NCBI RefSeq assembly: GCF_041381155.1
Contig: NC_091134.1
Coordinates: forward strand, 55,563,944 to 55,627,943
DNA length: 64,000 nucleotides
Source of the DNA: Argopecten irradians
Taxonomy: Eukaryota; Mollusca; Bivalvia; Pectinida; Pectinidae
Direction of reading: 5' to 3'
The notes under the pieces are model-generated. The model saw only the letters and a list, made by a program, of their open reading frames with translations, had not been told where the DNA came from and made no database searches. Below are positions 49,085 to 60,600 of this stretch, one piece after another. How positions within the stretch are numbered: position 1 is the first letter of the stretch; each line of letters begins with the position of its first letter. A program made the translations under genes and the position numbers.

Positions 49085-49320
49085 CCTTGTCGCATTGGCG
49101 ACCCCGTCATGCAATAGTGCGACATTATACCATGCGTAGGGCGCCAAGAGATGAGCGACAATAAATGTGCCAGCCAAGCGATGAGCGAAAATGTGCCAAG
49201 CGAAGAGCGACAGTGTGACAATGCGCAATGCAACATTGCGACAATGCGCAATGCGACTGCGACAATGCGCCAAGCGAAGAGCGACTGTGCGTCATGCAAC
49301 ACTGCGACATTGCGCCAAAT
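49085..49320. repeat. GCGACAATGCGCC-type minisatellite
   Basis: A mosaic of short motifs GCGACAATGCGC, AATGCGAC, CCAAGCGAAGAGCGAC and CATGCAACATTGCGAC fills 235 bp. It is strikingly GC-rich against AT-rich surroundings. All three frames on the minus strand are open, producing spurious overlapping peptides. Confidence 0.65.
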
Positions 49321-49329
49321 GAATATATA

Positions 49330-51337
49330 TTCTGAAATTCATATAGATATTTATCAAGCATCATAGGGAATCAAGCTAGATAGTGAAATAACTATTTCTT
49401 TTTTTCGTTTATATTATTTTACATTATACTGAAATGCATTCTGCATATTTCTATAAATAACCTATTACTTCTTACTGTTTCTAGATGTTAGATAAGTTTT
49501 GGAAAAGAAATAAATATACACCGTCATGTTCCTGATGTAGAATATAGAATAAAACTAATTAGGGACTCTTATACATATGCGCGAAAACCCCTACATTTAC
49601 ATTTCTAAAAGAGTTATTATACATTTGTATGCATTTTTTTTGTCTTTTATCACTGCTATATCTAGGTATCTAAGGTACGTGTATATAACTCGTTAACGGT
49701 ATATGTGTCGTGTTTTCCATAACAACGAATCAAGAAGAGCTTTTAAGATATTATTCACCACCAAAAACTATGAACATTTTGAGAATTACAATACTTACAA
49801 CGCATAGGTAGCTTTTTCAACCTATTGTTGTCATATGATATGGTCACATTTTGTGGTTTTTCGAAAAGCAGCATCATTATCGCTATTTCGTTTGGTTGTT
49901 GCTACGGTTAACAAAGTAAATCAAATTCTTTATTATATTGCTTTGTTGATAAGTCATTTTTGTTGTTATGATGAAAAAATGTTTTATTCTTTTTCGTTTT
50001 TAGTTCGTACGAGGAAAACTTAAGTTATGTATAGGAGAAACACCGAAAACTTACGGGCCTCGAACAATTCATTATCTTGACTTTTCCACAGTTTTCGCTG
50101 TTTCTCGTACTTAAAACATGGCACCGAATTCCACAGCTCTAGGTAAACCCATACTGCTTATTTAAACCTTGAGACCTATTCATGATTCATTTATTTACCT
50201 CACTCGGAGAACAAGAATTATGATTTGCATGATTTAATTTCAAAGATTCATGCACAGGTACTATATGGAACTGAAACCGAAACCTTTACTCAGTTTAGTT
50301 TTCACTGTTCAACATGGAGGAGCATAAATATGTAGCACTGCAAAATGTTCCCCAATGTTTTGGATATAGGCCTATACACAAAAAAGTGAAATCATGTTGC
50401 AAAAGAGTGTGTTTTTGAAAGTATTCCTTGGGAATTATTATATTCTTGAAAGGTGTTGGGATGTAAATTTGTTCGATTGATGCCATTTTTATGAAATGTG
50501 AAGTGATTTGGATATACAAAATATGGAGAGAAAAAAAAGCATGTCAAGCATTTGTAATTTCATTTTGACAGAAAATTCAGCATTTGTCTTATATGATTTA
50601 ATCGTCTCTCTTCTGGATTTGTTTAAGAGATTTTTTTTGGGGTTATGGATAACGTGGCTGGGAAAGAACTGATCAAATTTATTTGAGAATGAAGTGATTA
50701 AAATTGTATACATATATATATGTATATCGGTATTGTGAAAATAAGTTTACAAATACTGCGATCACAACAACATTGACGACAAGTACCTGGGTTAATCTTT
50801 AATCCATCTCTCAGAGGATTAAATGAATGAGGATGTATTTTTGATTACATGCTAAGCTATTTCACAGCAAAAGGTAACTATTCCGCAGTAGTAGGTGATG
50901 ATAGTAGACTTTGCTCCGACTATACCTCAAGCTATAACAATAGATGACATCAAAGCCATGTTTTAATGATAGTTCTATTCCTTTCGGTTGCTGCAATAAC
51001 TTTCTCTATGCCTAATTTATTGCTTTTGGTTGTATCAACAATAAAAAAACAGTTATTGATATGTTGTTCCTTTTCGGTTGTTGTAACGTTAAAACATAAA
51101 TCATTGATATTCCCATTTTCTTTCTTTGTTGCTATGATAAAATAATTCTTGTGACCTTTGTGTATAGTGTTATTTTGTGATTCTTCGATTGAATATTAAA
51201 TCATTTTCCATTCTTTGAAATTAATTTACGTACAGTAACTGAATTGAAATGTTTGTGTTGCCATTATGGCCAGATAATAATGACCCCATGTGACAAAATA
51301 AACCACATAAACTGTAGCTCTCTAGGTGTGATAAACA
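49330..51337. other. AT-rich intergenic stretch, no gene seen
   Basis: Two kilobases with only short AT-driven frames. No repeat boundaries recognised. Confidence 0.5.
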
Positions 51338-51460
51338 ATGTTAGCCTGCAGCTACTACAGTAACGGTACTTCTCTACGAACTTACTTCCCCTACTGTCAC
51401 CTAAGTCTGAGATTACACCTGATAACTACACCAATGATGGAATGACCTGTCCAGGAAGTT
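51338..51460. other. Conserved non-coding island, copy 2
   Basis: Counterpart of 45469-45590, differing at about ten positions. It lies 3' of paralogue B in the same orientation as copy 1 relative to paralogue A. Confidence 0.6.
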
Positions 51461-52192
51461 TATATACATCATTAGATATCAAAATAGATAGGGAAGATGA
51501 TATTCAACATTCCGTGATTTTAACATAGATTCGATATGTGCAATGTAATACAAAACGGAATAACACTAGATAAAACATATAATTTACCACACACGCTAAA
51601 TAATACAGGTACACACTAAATTAAAAAAAAATATTGACATTTAGACAAACCGAGAAATTATTGTTATCGTTAGTCTTCATTCAAAATGTCATCATTGTGA
51701 TGTTACAAGCTGACAAAACAAGAGTTATTGCTAGGGTGGTTAAGTGGTTAATTAGATATCTCTTGTGCAGTAATTTTTGACGAATTCCTTTGTTTGATTA
51801 AATTAACGTCCTATTAACAGCCAAGTCTATGAAAGCTATTTATCTATACCGATGCTTGCCTTTTAAAAGAACCATTATTATTTGAAGCAATTTTACATAA
51901 AAACTTGAATGATGACAAATTACTAAAGTACAAAAAAATGGAACACTTTACATTTAGATTGTAGCAAATACATGTATTTTATTAGTACATGTATTTACGT
52001 TTATTTCCACTGAGCACTTAACCCATAAAAAGCTTATAAAGCATTAATCATTTGATATGTTAAATAATAACATTTTGGTACACATAATAAATAAAAAGAC
52101 AAAATTATCTTGATAAATACAACGTGTAGACATTTTTGGTAATTTAAACAACTGTACATAGGAAATGTCCCTACGTAATCGACATGTTAACA

Positions 52193-53470
52193 TCAAACTT
52201 CTTGCTTTTTAAGAGCTTCAAAATAATCATATGTCGAATATCGTTTGAGATGAAGTATTGGTGCCACATCAAATTCAACTACTCGTCGCTGTTCATGGAA
52301 CAGTCTGTTGATTATGATACCCAATATTGATTGATCAAATCTGTGACATTTATGGAATTTGGAAAATCCCATACACCCTTTATAGAGCTGACTATTCTTA
52401 AACTCCATACAGTTATACGAGAGGCCACAAGAAACCCAGGGTTTCATTACGTACTCCAGTGTAAATCTATTTCTGCTGATAACAATCCAAGTAGCTTCAA
52501 CTTCCGGCAGATTAAACAAACAAGGCTTTTCTCTGAGATAGTCGAAACTTTTCTTAGTTGTTCTTTCACAAACAGCACCCGCTCCGTGCATTGCCTGAAT
52601 GCCTCTTTGTCTGGTACGAAGACTTACTTCATCCAGCGGGGTACCCTCGTACAGGACAGAAGAATCCATCCACATAACAAGATCATACTCCTGTAGAACT
52701 GTTTGTATGATGATAGGCTTCCAAGCGAATCCGCCCTTGTTAGCACAATGAGGTGGATATTTTTCAGATTCATACTTTCTCACTTCACATTTACAATACT
52801 TTTTTAATTCTGTTATTTCGGCGTCTGTCAAACCAATATCGAAGTATATTAATTTGAGATCAGGATGGATCTTGAGGAGTTTGTGGTACGTTTTTATCAT
52901 TCCTTGAGATTCTTTATAATGGTTTGAGGACGCGGCAGTCACAAAAACGGGGTATTTGCGCGGATTCAATTCGGGTTTAGATAATTCCTCAATACCCAGT
53001 TCATCCAATGATAAATCTTTCAAGTATTTCTCAGGTACGTTCAAGGGATACTTTGAAATAACTTCCATGTTTTCATCAAGAGTCTCTTTGAATTGTTCAT
53101 CACACTTTATGTCAGAGTAACTGTTTCTTGTCCAGTTCATGTTGTACTTTCGAAACAGATTCTGGAAATGTTGGTGCCACGTGTTTTTGGGTTTATATCC
53201 CCATTCAGATAGTTTTACAAGATCCAAGTCCTCGGTGAAGTCGGGCACAAAGTTTGGATCCTCGTACATGTTCATCTCTAGTTTCGACGATACAGACTTC
53301 TTTGCTTTAGCAATTACCTCAGCGCTAGATCTTAAACTATCATTTACCTCATCAGTAATATCCTTCTGAAATTTCGGCGGAAACTCGAACAGGAAAAACA
53401 GCAAAATTATACCACATGTTAATAATAATAGTGTGTGTCTTTTAAGGTATCGACTCAGCCGAATTTTCAT
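52193..53470 (-). CDS. Glycosyltransferase-like type II membrane protein, paralogue B (425 aa)
   Basis: Same length and architecture as paralogue A, starting MKIRLSRYLKRH with the membrane segment at 13-30. Over residues 1-355 only about seven positions differ from A (L3I, A20G, L121I, I131L, G217A, R273L, I341V). Over the last 70 residues about 18 differ (for example NSQLYKGCMGFSKFHK against NSRFHKMCIGFSKVHL, and the extreme C-terminus). R273L falls beside the putative active-site aspartate (WMDSSVLY). An acceptor (TATATTTTCAG, exon start 53519) precedes the coding region; splicing from the leader exon places a stop in frame just above, which supports this start. Role as for paralogue A. Confidence 0.85.
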   Translation of the reverse strand: MKIRLSRYLKRHTLLLLTCGIILLFFLFEFPPKFQKDITDEVNDSLRSSAEVIAKAKKSVSSKLEMNMYEDPNFVPDFTEDLDLVKLSEWGYKPKNTWHQHFQNLFRKYNMNWTRNSYSDIKCDEQFKETLDENMEVISKYPLNVPEKYLKDLSLDELGIEELSKPELNPRKYPVFVTAASSNHYKESQGMIKTYHKLLKIHPDLKLIYFDIGLTDAEITELKKYCKCEVRKYESEKYPPHCANKGGFAWKPIIIQTVLQEYDLVMWMDSSVLYEGTPLDEVSLRTRQRGIQAMHGAGAVCERTTKKSFDYLREKPCLFNLPEVEATWIVISRNRFTLEYVMKPWVSCGLSYNCMEFKNSQLYKGCMGFSKFHKCHRFDQSILGIIINRLFHEQRRVVEFDVAPILHLKRYSTYDYFEALKKQEV

Positions 53471-54327
53471 TTTTGTTTGGATCCTATTTGATTCTGGAAG
53501 TCTGTAGTGTGGTTTTTTTCTGAAAATATAGAAATAAACTGTGTAAGAATATCGATAAGACGTATTATGTTCATTAACGGTATTATTCTGCGTTGGCATT
53601 CAATTTCATACTCAAGTTGTTTGCGATGGATAATATCAATGTAAGTGTCTGTCTATGAATTAGTGATGAAATGTATTTCACGTGTTAAAATCAGTATATA
53701 TATTGTATATATGTTACCATTTCAATGGGTTGATATGTGTTTCTCATGAATCTTTTAAAAGTTATATGACGAATGCAACAGGTGAGAAATGTAACATTTG
53801 TCGATATTAATTAGTTGATTTTTATCAATAAGCAAGATTTGTCGTTCAAATGAGAGACTTCATTAGAAAATAATTCTGAAAAGATCAGATAAAAAATCCA
53901 TAATAATATTAATTCTTTGTTAATTGGCAATGTTTTTTCTGCATTGTAATATACGTCTATTGTAACCATCATAGTGCAGATAAATATCTGTAGAAAGTGC
54001 ATCACGAAAATCGATATAATCCGTCATGTTAACAAGTAAAGATTTTAGTACACATATAAGTATGCATTGCAAGCCAATAACATCTGAAAAAAAAAGAGAA
54101 AATCTTACTTCTCATAAAAGTAATTTACATTCAAACCTTTCATAATGTCTCCTTGTGTATTATAATTTTAGATTTAACCTAAAATTTTAACACATATATA
54201 CATGTACTAAATAGCCGTAAATTAATGCCATAAAGCTTAATCCGCGAGAAGCACAGATGCTTTTAAAACGATGGTAAGTTTGGAAGATATAATGAGCTGA
54301 TAGCTGAAAATATTGATTTGAACTTAC

Positions 54328-54475
54328 CAGATTTGATATGATCGGTCCAGTGCCTTGGTCAGGTAGAGTGGAGATGGAAGAGTATGACGGTTCGGCCATG
54401 GTAGTCTTGCTTGTGTACCCGGTATAGCCGAAGGGAAGGCTGGACATGGCCTACATATATACACTAGTCCCAAAG
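54328..54475 (-). other. Leader exon and core promoter of paralogue B, with a conserved short frame
   Basis: On the reverse strand a TATATATG motif (about 54458-54470) is followed by ATG at 54447 and a second ATG in a strong context (ACCATGG, 54399). The exon ends in a donor at AATCTG-GTAAGTTC (last base 54328). The short frame MAEPSYSSISTLPDQG... runs through the exon, but after splicing to 53519 it stops before the main ATG, so it behaves as an upstream frame. A PDQ core is shared with the leader exons of paralogue A and of the pseudogene. Confidence 0.5.
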
Positions 54476-54601
54476 CTATGTATCAGACTCACTGCAATGA
54501 AAAATGATTTCTAGTTGATAAGTTAGAGATAGTAATCTAGTTTTTACTTATATATATAATTTTATTTTTTATTTTTAATTGCACAAAAGTTGCGGTTTAT
54601 T

Positions 54602-54972
54602 CCACAGGGTTCTGAGAATTAGTTACAGATTATATAATCATGGACCCACCAGAGTGCCCTAAGACCATATTTAGACGTTGAAAAGGTCTAGATTAAAAAC
54701 GATAAAAATCATACTCTACATGATACTAAATACATGTACAAATGTAGAGTATGATTTTTATCTTTTTTTTTTAATCTAGAGCTCTAAAACGTCTAAAAAT
54801 GGTCTTAGGGCACTTTGGTGGGTCCATCATTATATAATCTGTAACTAATTCTCAGATCCCTGTGGTATATACATTGTAGTACCATGTAGAGTGGTAAATG
54901 TGTAAATGGTCTTAGGGCACTCTGGTGGGTCCATGATTATATAATCTGTAACTAATTCTCAGATCCCTGTGG
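54602..54972. mobile_element. Fold-back element with an extra arm
   Basis: CCACAGGG-TTCTGAGAATTAG with about 120 bp of following sequence (through CATGGACCCACCAGAGTGCC) is repeated in inverse orientation at 54735-54865, forming a long hairpin. A third, partial right arm repeats at 54905-54972. TTTATT flanks both outermost ends (54596-54601 and 54973-54978), a likely target duplication. No coding capacity. Confidence 0.7.
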
Positions 54973-55283
54973 TTTATTCGTAATTTTCGCAAACCGGGCC
55001 CTGTGATCACGAAACTAGTTGTTATGTATTAGAACATATTTCTATCGGTTGAGTTCTAGGCATTTTAGAAATGACTGAAGCATGTGATTTCAAGACATTC
55101 AACCTTGTAGTGCAATGAAGGGAATATGCATTGTCATGTTTTCTTGATAATTTTCTTAGTAGTTCACAACGTTTGCGAGGGATTTAAAAAAAAAAATCAG
55201 TACAATTCTCACTTACATATAAAATAACTGATATAATATAGAAATAATACCGTAAAATATTATTACATTAAATGTCATATTAA

Positions 55284-57420
55284 AGATGCTCCACCACAGA
55301 CAGAGCATAAATGGTACTCATCATTTAAAAATACTTTGGATTTAATCGTGTATAAATCAGGGGCGGATTTAGGTTTTGAGGTTAGAGGGGGCGTGGGACA
55401 AAGCAAATCAGGCGAGGGTCCCCAAAGGTCTCGAATAAATGGTGCAAAATCCTGCATTCTGAGGATTTCATGAACACATTTTCCAGAAAATAATTGAAGC
55501 CATTTATGGATGTTTATTTATGGTTTTCGTGTCAAGTGTCATATTTTTTATTTGAAGTTATGATTTTTTTTTTTTTACTTACAGAATTGCAATATCAAAA
55601 TCTTAATATTTATATGGACTTAAGCGAAGAAGGGCGGTGGTCTGGGTGGGGGCCGCCTAGGCCCCCAAAGCCCTCAAACAAATGTACACTTTTTCCAAAA
55701 AATAATTGAAGCCATGTAAAAATGTTCGTTTATTATTTTTGACGTCTAATGTCATATTTTGAATATAAAGTTACAGAATTGCACTGCCAAAAATCTGAAT
55801 ATCTATTCATAGAGGCACGAAGCAAAGAAAGGGATGTGGGTCTGGGGGCCGCCTAGAACGAATATACGTACCCGGCCTACTATGCCTTTAGGCCGGGTAC
55901 GAATTGGTCCCTATATGTATCGTAGTGGAGCACTGCCTCCGAAAATCACTCGGGCACAGTTTTTCATACTTTTTTGAAGGTTTTGAAGTAATAGGGAACA
56001 ATTGTAGCTCTAAAGAAGACACAATTTTCAGTCTAAAAGTCTTTTGAGCTACAATATTGCAGCTAGGGGTCGCCTATTGAAGGTTTTTATAGGACTAATG
56101 AAAGTGTATGTGAACTTTTTAACGATATAAGCTTTTACTTTTATACATTATCTGTCAGATTAGATAATTCATTTTCCCTAACTTACACAATCTTTATAAT
56201 TCGTGTATTGGACAACGAAAGAAAAGAAGGCTAGTGGTCTTGTCTATGGCCATACGGTGCCAGGAACTATTGCTATCATCCTGTTTTCTAATAGGGAGCC
56301 TTTTGTCATGTGTATTAATTTTTTAACATCGTTTGCCTATCTTATAACATTATCGTTATAAAAAAATATGTTTTTATTGAAACAAAAAAGGAAGGCATCT
56401 GGCCATGGAGTACACCCAGACCCTAGAGGCTCTCATTTTCTGTCGCATTCCACTTTTTTCTTTACACACATTTTCTTAGGACAAATAAAAGGCTTCTAGA
56501 AGCATTCGGCGTCAGTAGTGATCTTGTAACTGGCGTTTTGAAAGTACGCACACATTTGTGAATTGATAGTCGGATTTAATACAGGACTTTAATGCTTATT
56601 CAAAAATGTGTAATATATCATTTACAACCTGGAAAACGAAGGGCATGACATATAGTCAACCAGCGAAGACTCATGGCCAGCTACAATTTCTTCCACCCAC
56701 CCCTCCCCCTTTTCTTTTATTGCTAAGGATATCGAGATATAACCTGTCAATATTGAATATTAATGACAATAAATTATCTAATATATTGGGATTTTATCGG
56801 GGTTTTTTTTTGGAAAAAGTAAATACTTGAAGGGATTTACATTGTACCTTTTAAGCGATGGAGATAAAACCTAAACTTACACGAAAAAAAATATATAATT
56901 ATTCCATTGTGCCTGGATACAAGTATGTTCATGCATGTATGTACCACAAAGTCGAATACATTTAGATTTTAAAATGATAACATCAAACGGTAATGGTAGG
57001 AAATGGAGCTTTCTGTCTAATTCTCACTCTTTATCTAATTCCTTAATTTTTTCCCTTTCTCCCTCTTTTTTTTTCTTTCTTCCTTCTTTTCCTTCCTTCC
57101 CCTCTTTCTTTTTCCCTTCTTTTTCCTTTTTCTTTTTCTCTCTCTCCTATTTTAGGGGGGGCGTACGCCGGGTCCGCCCCCCCTTGAATCCGCGCCTGTA
57201 TAAATATACTGAAAATATGTCTAATTAACACACACACACACAAAATTTTGTTTGTTTGCTTTTAGTGCATACGCAATCATTGTAATAGAAGCTCAAACTA
57301 TTTCAATGATGGTAATGGTGTAAAGCAGAAACATATGTTTTTGTGTAAAGTAAGTAACTTTTGTAACTGAAGAAAAATACAAATTCGTCTGCTCCTTTTT
57401 TGATAGAAAAATCTTTAAAT
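55284..57420. mobile_element. TTAA-target MITE family 1, copy e, split by a hAT-like insertion
   Basis: The left part (55284-55357) has TTAA, AGATGCTCCACCACAGACAG and the family interior up to TTTAATCGTGTATAAAT. The right part resumes at 57199 with TATAAATATACTG, then GTGTAAAGTAAGTAACTTTT and TTCGTCTGCTCC. The right terminus has lost the GCGGTGGAGC core. Confidence 0.75.
55358..57198. mobile_element. hAT-like non-autonomous element inserted in MITE copy e
   Basis: It begins CAGGGGCGGATTTAGG and ends with the inverse, AATCCGCGCCTG, the terminal sequence typical of hAT-type elements. TATAAAT on both sides fits a target duplication of about 8 bp (GTATAAAT if the final G is counted). Inside are two related units of about 190 bp (AATAATTGAAGCCAT, TGGGGGCCGCCTAGG) and a pyrimidine-rich tract at 57045-57150. 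No transposase frame is recognisable. Confidence 0.7.
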
Positions 57421-57479
57421 AGGAATCTAGTGAAAACTTACTGGTATTTCAAAAAAAATTATTCTATGTTGCTTTGTAT

Positions 57480-57685
57480 CGTGACATTGAACGGCTTGGA
57501 GTGATTTCTGAGATGAGTGTTGCCTCCCTTCCTACAATAACTTGAAAACCGCGGGAAATCGTGATCGACGGGGAATTATTGTAGTTGCAGCTAAGAAATA
57601 TGGCGGGAGCAGTGTGAGGCTGGGCTGTGCTTGTCTTCGAGATTTTCTCCAGTCTGAATCAGTGTTTCAGAAAAAGATAAATACT
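57480..57685 (+). promoter_or_regulatory. Putative 5' leader / promoter of the POPDC gene
   Basis: GC-richer than its surroundings, containing CCGCGGGAAAT and AATATGGCGGGAGC (YY1/E2F-like). A TGTTTCAG at 57663-57670 could be an acceptor, in which case the true first exon lies within or upstream of the hAT-like element. Confidence 0.3.
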
Positions 57686-60600
57686 ATGGTATTACTAGAG
57701 TTGGCAGATTCATTAACCAAGGTGAGGAAATATGTCAAAATATTGTGTTTTCTTTTCGCTTGAACGAAAATGAGTAGCATCATGTCTAGGATAGTTGTTT
57801 TGGTCAAGGGAGAGCACAACGGTGGTCTCGGAAGGCGGAAACTCAAATGTTTAGAGATGTTTGTTTTTAAAAAGAGTAAAGCTATCTTTTTATGTATCTT
57901 AAGAAATAGTTATACATTTCGGAACTGAAATACAATATTTCATGAAAAAATATAATACCTTTAAAATGGTGTGAACATATGATCTTGTGTACATATGATG
58001 TACATTGATGTACAAAGATGTACATTGTTTCAATGTTTTGAGTTATTTATATCAATATTTTGTCAACCAGTTGTGACTGGTGTATATCAATTTTTATTTA
58101 TAAAACAAATTTCCATTGTAGTTTATAAGTGTCAGTAATTAATATTGATTTTTTCTTCAATAAAACATATATTTAATGATTCTTTTCTTTTAACACAATA
58201 GGAAATGTTTTCGTACGACTCGGGCAAGAACACCACCAAACCAAACCTGCTTATCTTTGATGCAATTCTCCCTAATGCCAGTGTGTTTCTTGGAAACATA
58301 ACTGAGACTGTGATTGGCTGCTTTTCCTGGTCATCATCCAATCATTTTCTGTTTCAAGTTGCCAATGTAGTGATTTTGATTGGCTTATGCTCACCAGATA
58401 GAAAGAATGGAGTTCTCTTTATGCACAGTAGCTTTGTGCTTGGTAGGTATTAATTTCAATTTAGATATGAGTTATAATTACAGATCCACATTTAATATAT
58501 CTTCATGAAATTTTTTTAAAATTGTGTATTTATATAGACTGCTTTGACTATTTTAATTTATATTTTTCGTCAATTAAGGATGTATTCTTCTGAGGTTTCA
58601 GTCCCGTTGAAGTCTCGTTTCAACATAGATCAAAGAAGTTATGCGATTTTCAAATATAATTTATCAGTATCTGTAGCAAGTTGCCAGATGCAAATTTTGT
58701 CAAAAAATTACATTTCTATTTTTAGTAGATTTTTTTATACAGGGATTTTAAGAAATGGCCCATTTAGCGGCCATTTTGAAATTGTGTCTTTTTTCGCTTC
58801 AAGTAGAGCCACAGTTTTTCCATTTTTTACTGAAATTGTTTTTACTAAAATCATCACTGCGCCAGCATTTTTAGCTGTATTTAGCTAATTTTTGCTGCAA
58901 ATCGTTACTAGGTTCGTAGTAATTAAGATATTGAGCATTAATATGTGAAACGATACACGTTTGTGAGTTTATTTTTACATTTAATGGTAATTTGGGCACT
59001 TTTATTTTTTACTTTAAAGGGACAATTCACTCAGACTAATTCTTTTCCATAACCAAGAAGCAAAATTGGGCATAAATGTATTGTTCTATATTTCTTATGA
59101 AACATATAACACACAAAATATTGACAAATTCCACGTCACTGTTTAGTATTTTAATTGATACCGTTGTAATAACAAATCGTTGATCAATACGATTCAACAG
59201 GTACAATATATACGCTGTACCCATATCCGAGCCAAAGTCACGCAACTTAAACAAATGTGCTATATAAATACCGAGGAGGTGAAAAAATGATTTTTAGGCA
59301 AGACAATTCACCTAAAAAGGTAAACACACTACTGTCAGAGCGATTTGAGTACTTCTAGACAAAAGTTGCTTTACTCTACGAGCAAGGGACAGGGTTCGGC
59401 ATACATGATGTTCGACCACAATGTGTAATGGCGGACAGCGAGCGAGTTTGAACATTTCACACGCATTTCACCACAATAGGCTTTTCTGGCATATCGCAGT
59501 AAAACCGACTTATCTAATTTCCCTTAAAACCGGGTTTATCCGATATATATATGTACAAATTTTAATGGTCTCTTAGACTGAATTGTCCCTTTAAAATACT
59601 GAAAAATAACAAAAATTAAAATGGGGCAAAAAAGTAAGCACACGGACCCCCAATTTTTCTTCCTGATTTAGAAAGAACTACCGTTTCCCTATTGATATGC
59701 AAAATAATAACAAAAGTTTAATACCAGAACTTTTCCTATAATGGGTTAAATTTGGCAAAAATGGCTGAAAATGGTGCATTTTGTAGCTCGAAATTAAGGG
59801 GTAGGGGTAGCATATGTTGTTATTCTGAGAAAAAATATTAGTCTAATTGATCAAAACTGGTATATTTTTAAAGAAGACTACTAGAAAATGAATTCTACAA
59901 ACATTCATTCATATCAAACATCTCATTAGGAAATTATGGCTTTAATCTCTATCTTATATGGTCAAAACGGCAAAATTCCCATAAAATCCAATATTTTGTC
60001 AACTAGGTGTCTTCGAGTGACAAAAGCTCAAAAACGAGCACACGGACATATGGTTTTTCTTCCATTTTCTTTTATGGTACGAACTCCTTTTTCCAAAAAT
60101 CTATATGAGAAAAAAAGTTTAATACAAGAAAATTTTGACTTCTCAGAGGTGTACATCCTCAATTAATATTTTCTAAACACATGATGTACTTAAAAAGTAA
60201 TTAAGGGGAATATTAATTTTTCAGTTAGCATAAAAATAATACCATTTTAAAACAATTCCATTTTTTGCTAAGTGATTTGAGATTAAAATAACATGGCAGC
60301 AAATAAACAAAAATCAACAGATACTGTTTATACTGTAAATAGTCCTTACTGTTTTATGATCCAAAACGCAGCATTAGAATGCACGTTTTGGAAAATGTAT
60401 ATATTGTATTACTTGTATTAATTGATATGCCAGGCCTGTTTTAATTTTATGATTTACCACTTTTTCCAGTTTAAACTTCAATGATACATTTACAAGTTTT
60501 GTCACTCGGTAGGTTTGGTATTCTACCACTGATACTAATGATAAGCCATGTATAATGAATTATTGTGTTTCAGGATTTTTGTTGCTGTCCGTGTGGTCAT

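Noticed and set aside
49052-49366. Three overlapping minus-strand frames with AHCRS/ALSQ peptides
   Set aside because: They come from the short-word minisatellite at 49085-49320; all frames are open because of its composition.
54187-54447. The MSSLPFGYTGYTSKTT frame as the N-terminus of paralogue B
   Set aside because: Splicing from its donor to the only good acceptor (53519) puts this frame into a stop before the main coding start, so I treat it as an upstream frame in a leader exon.
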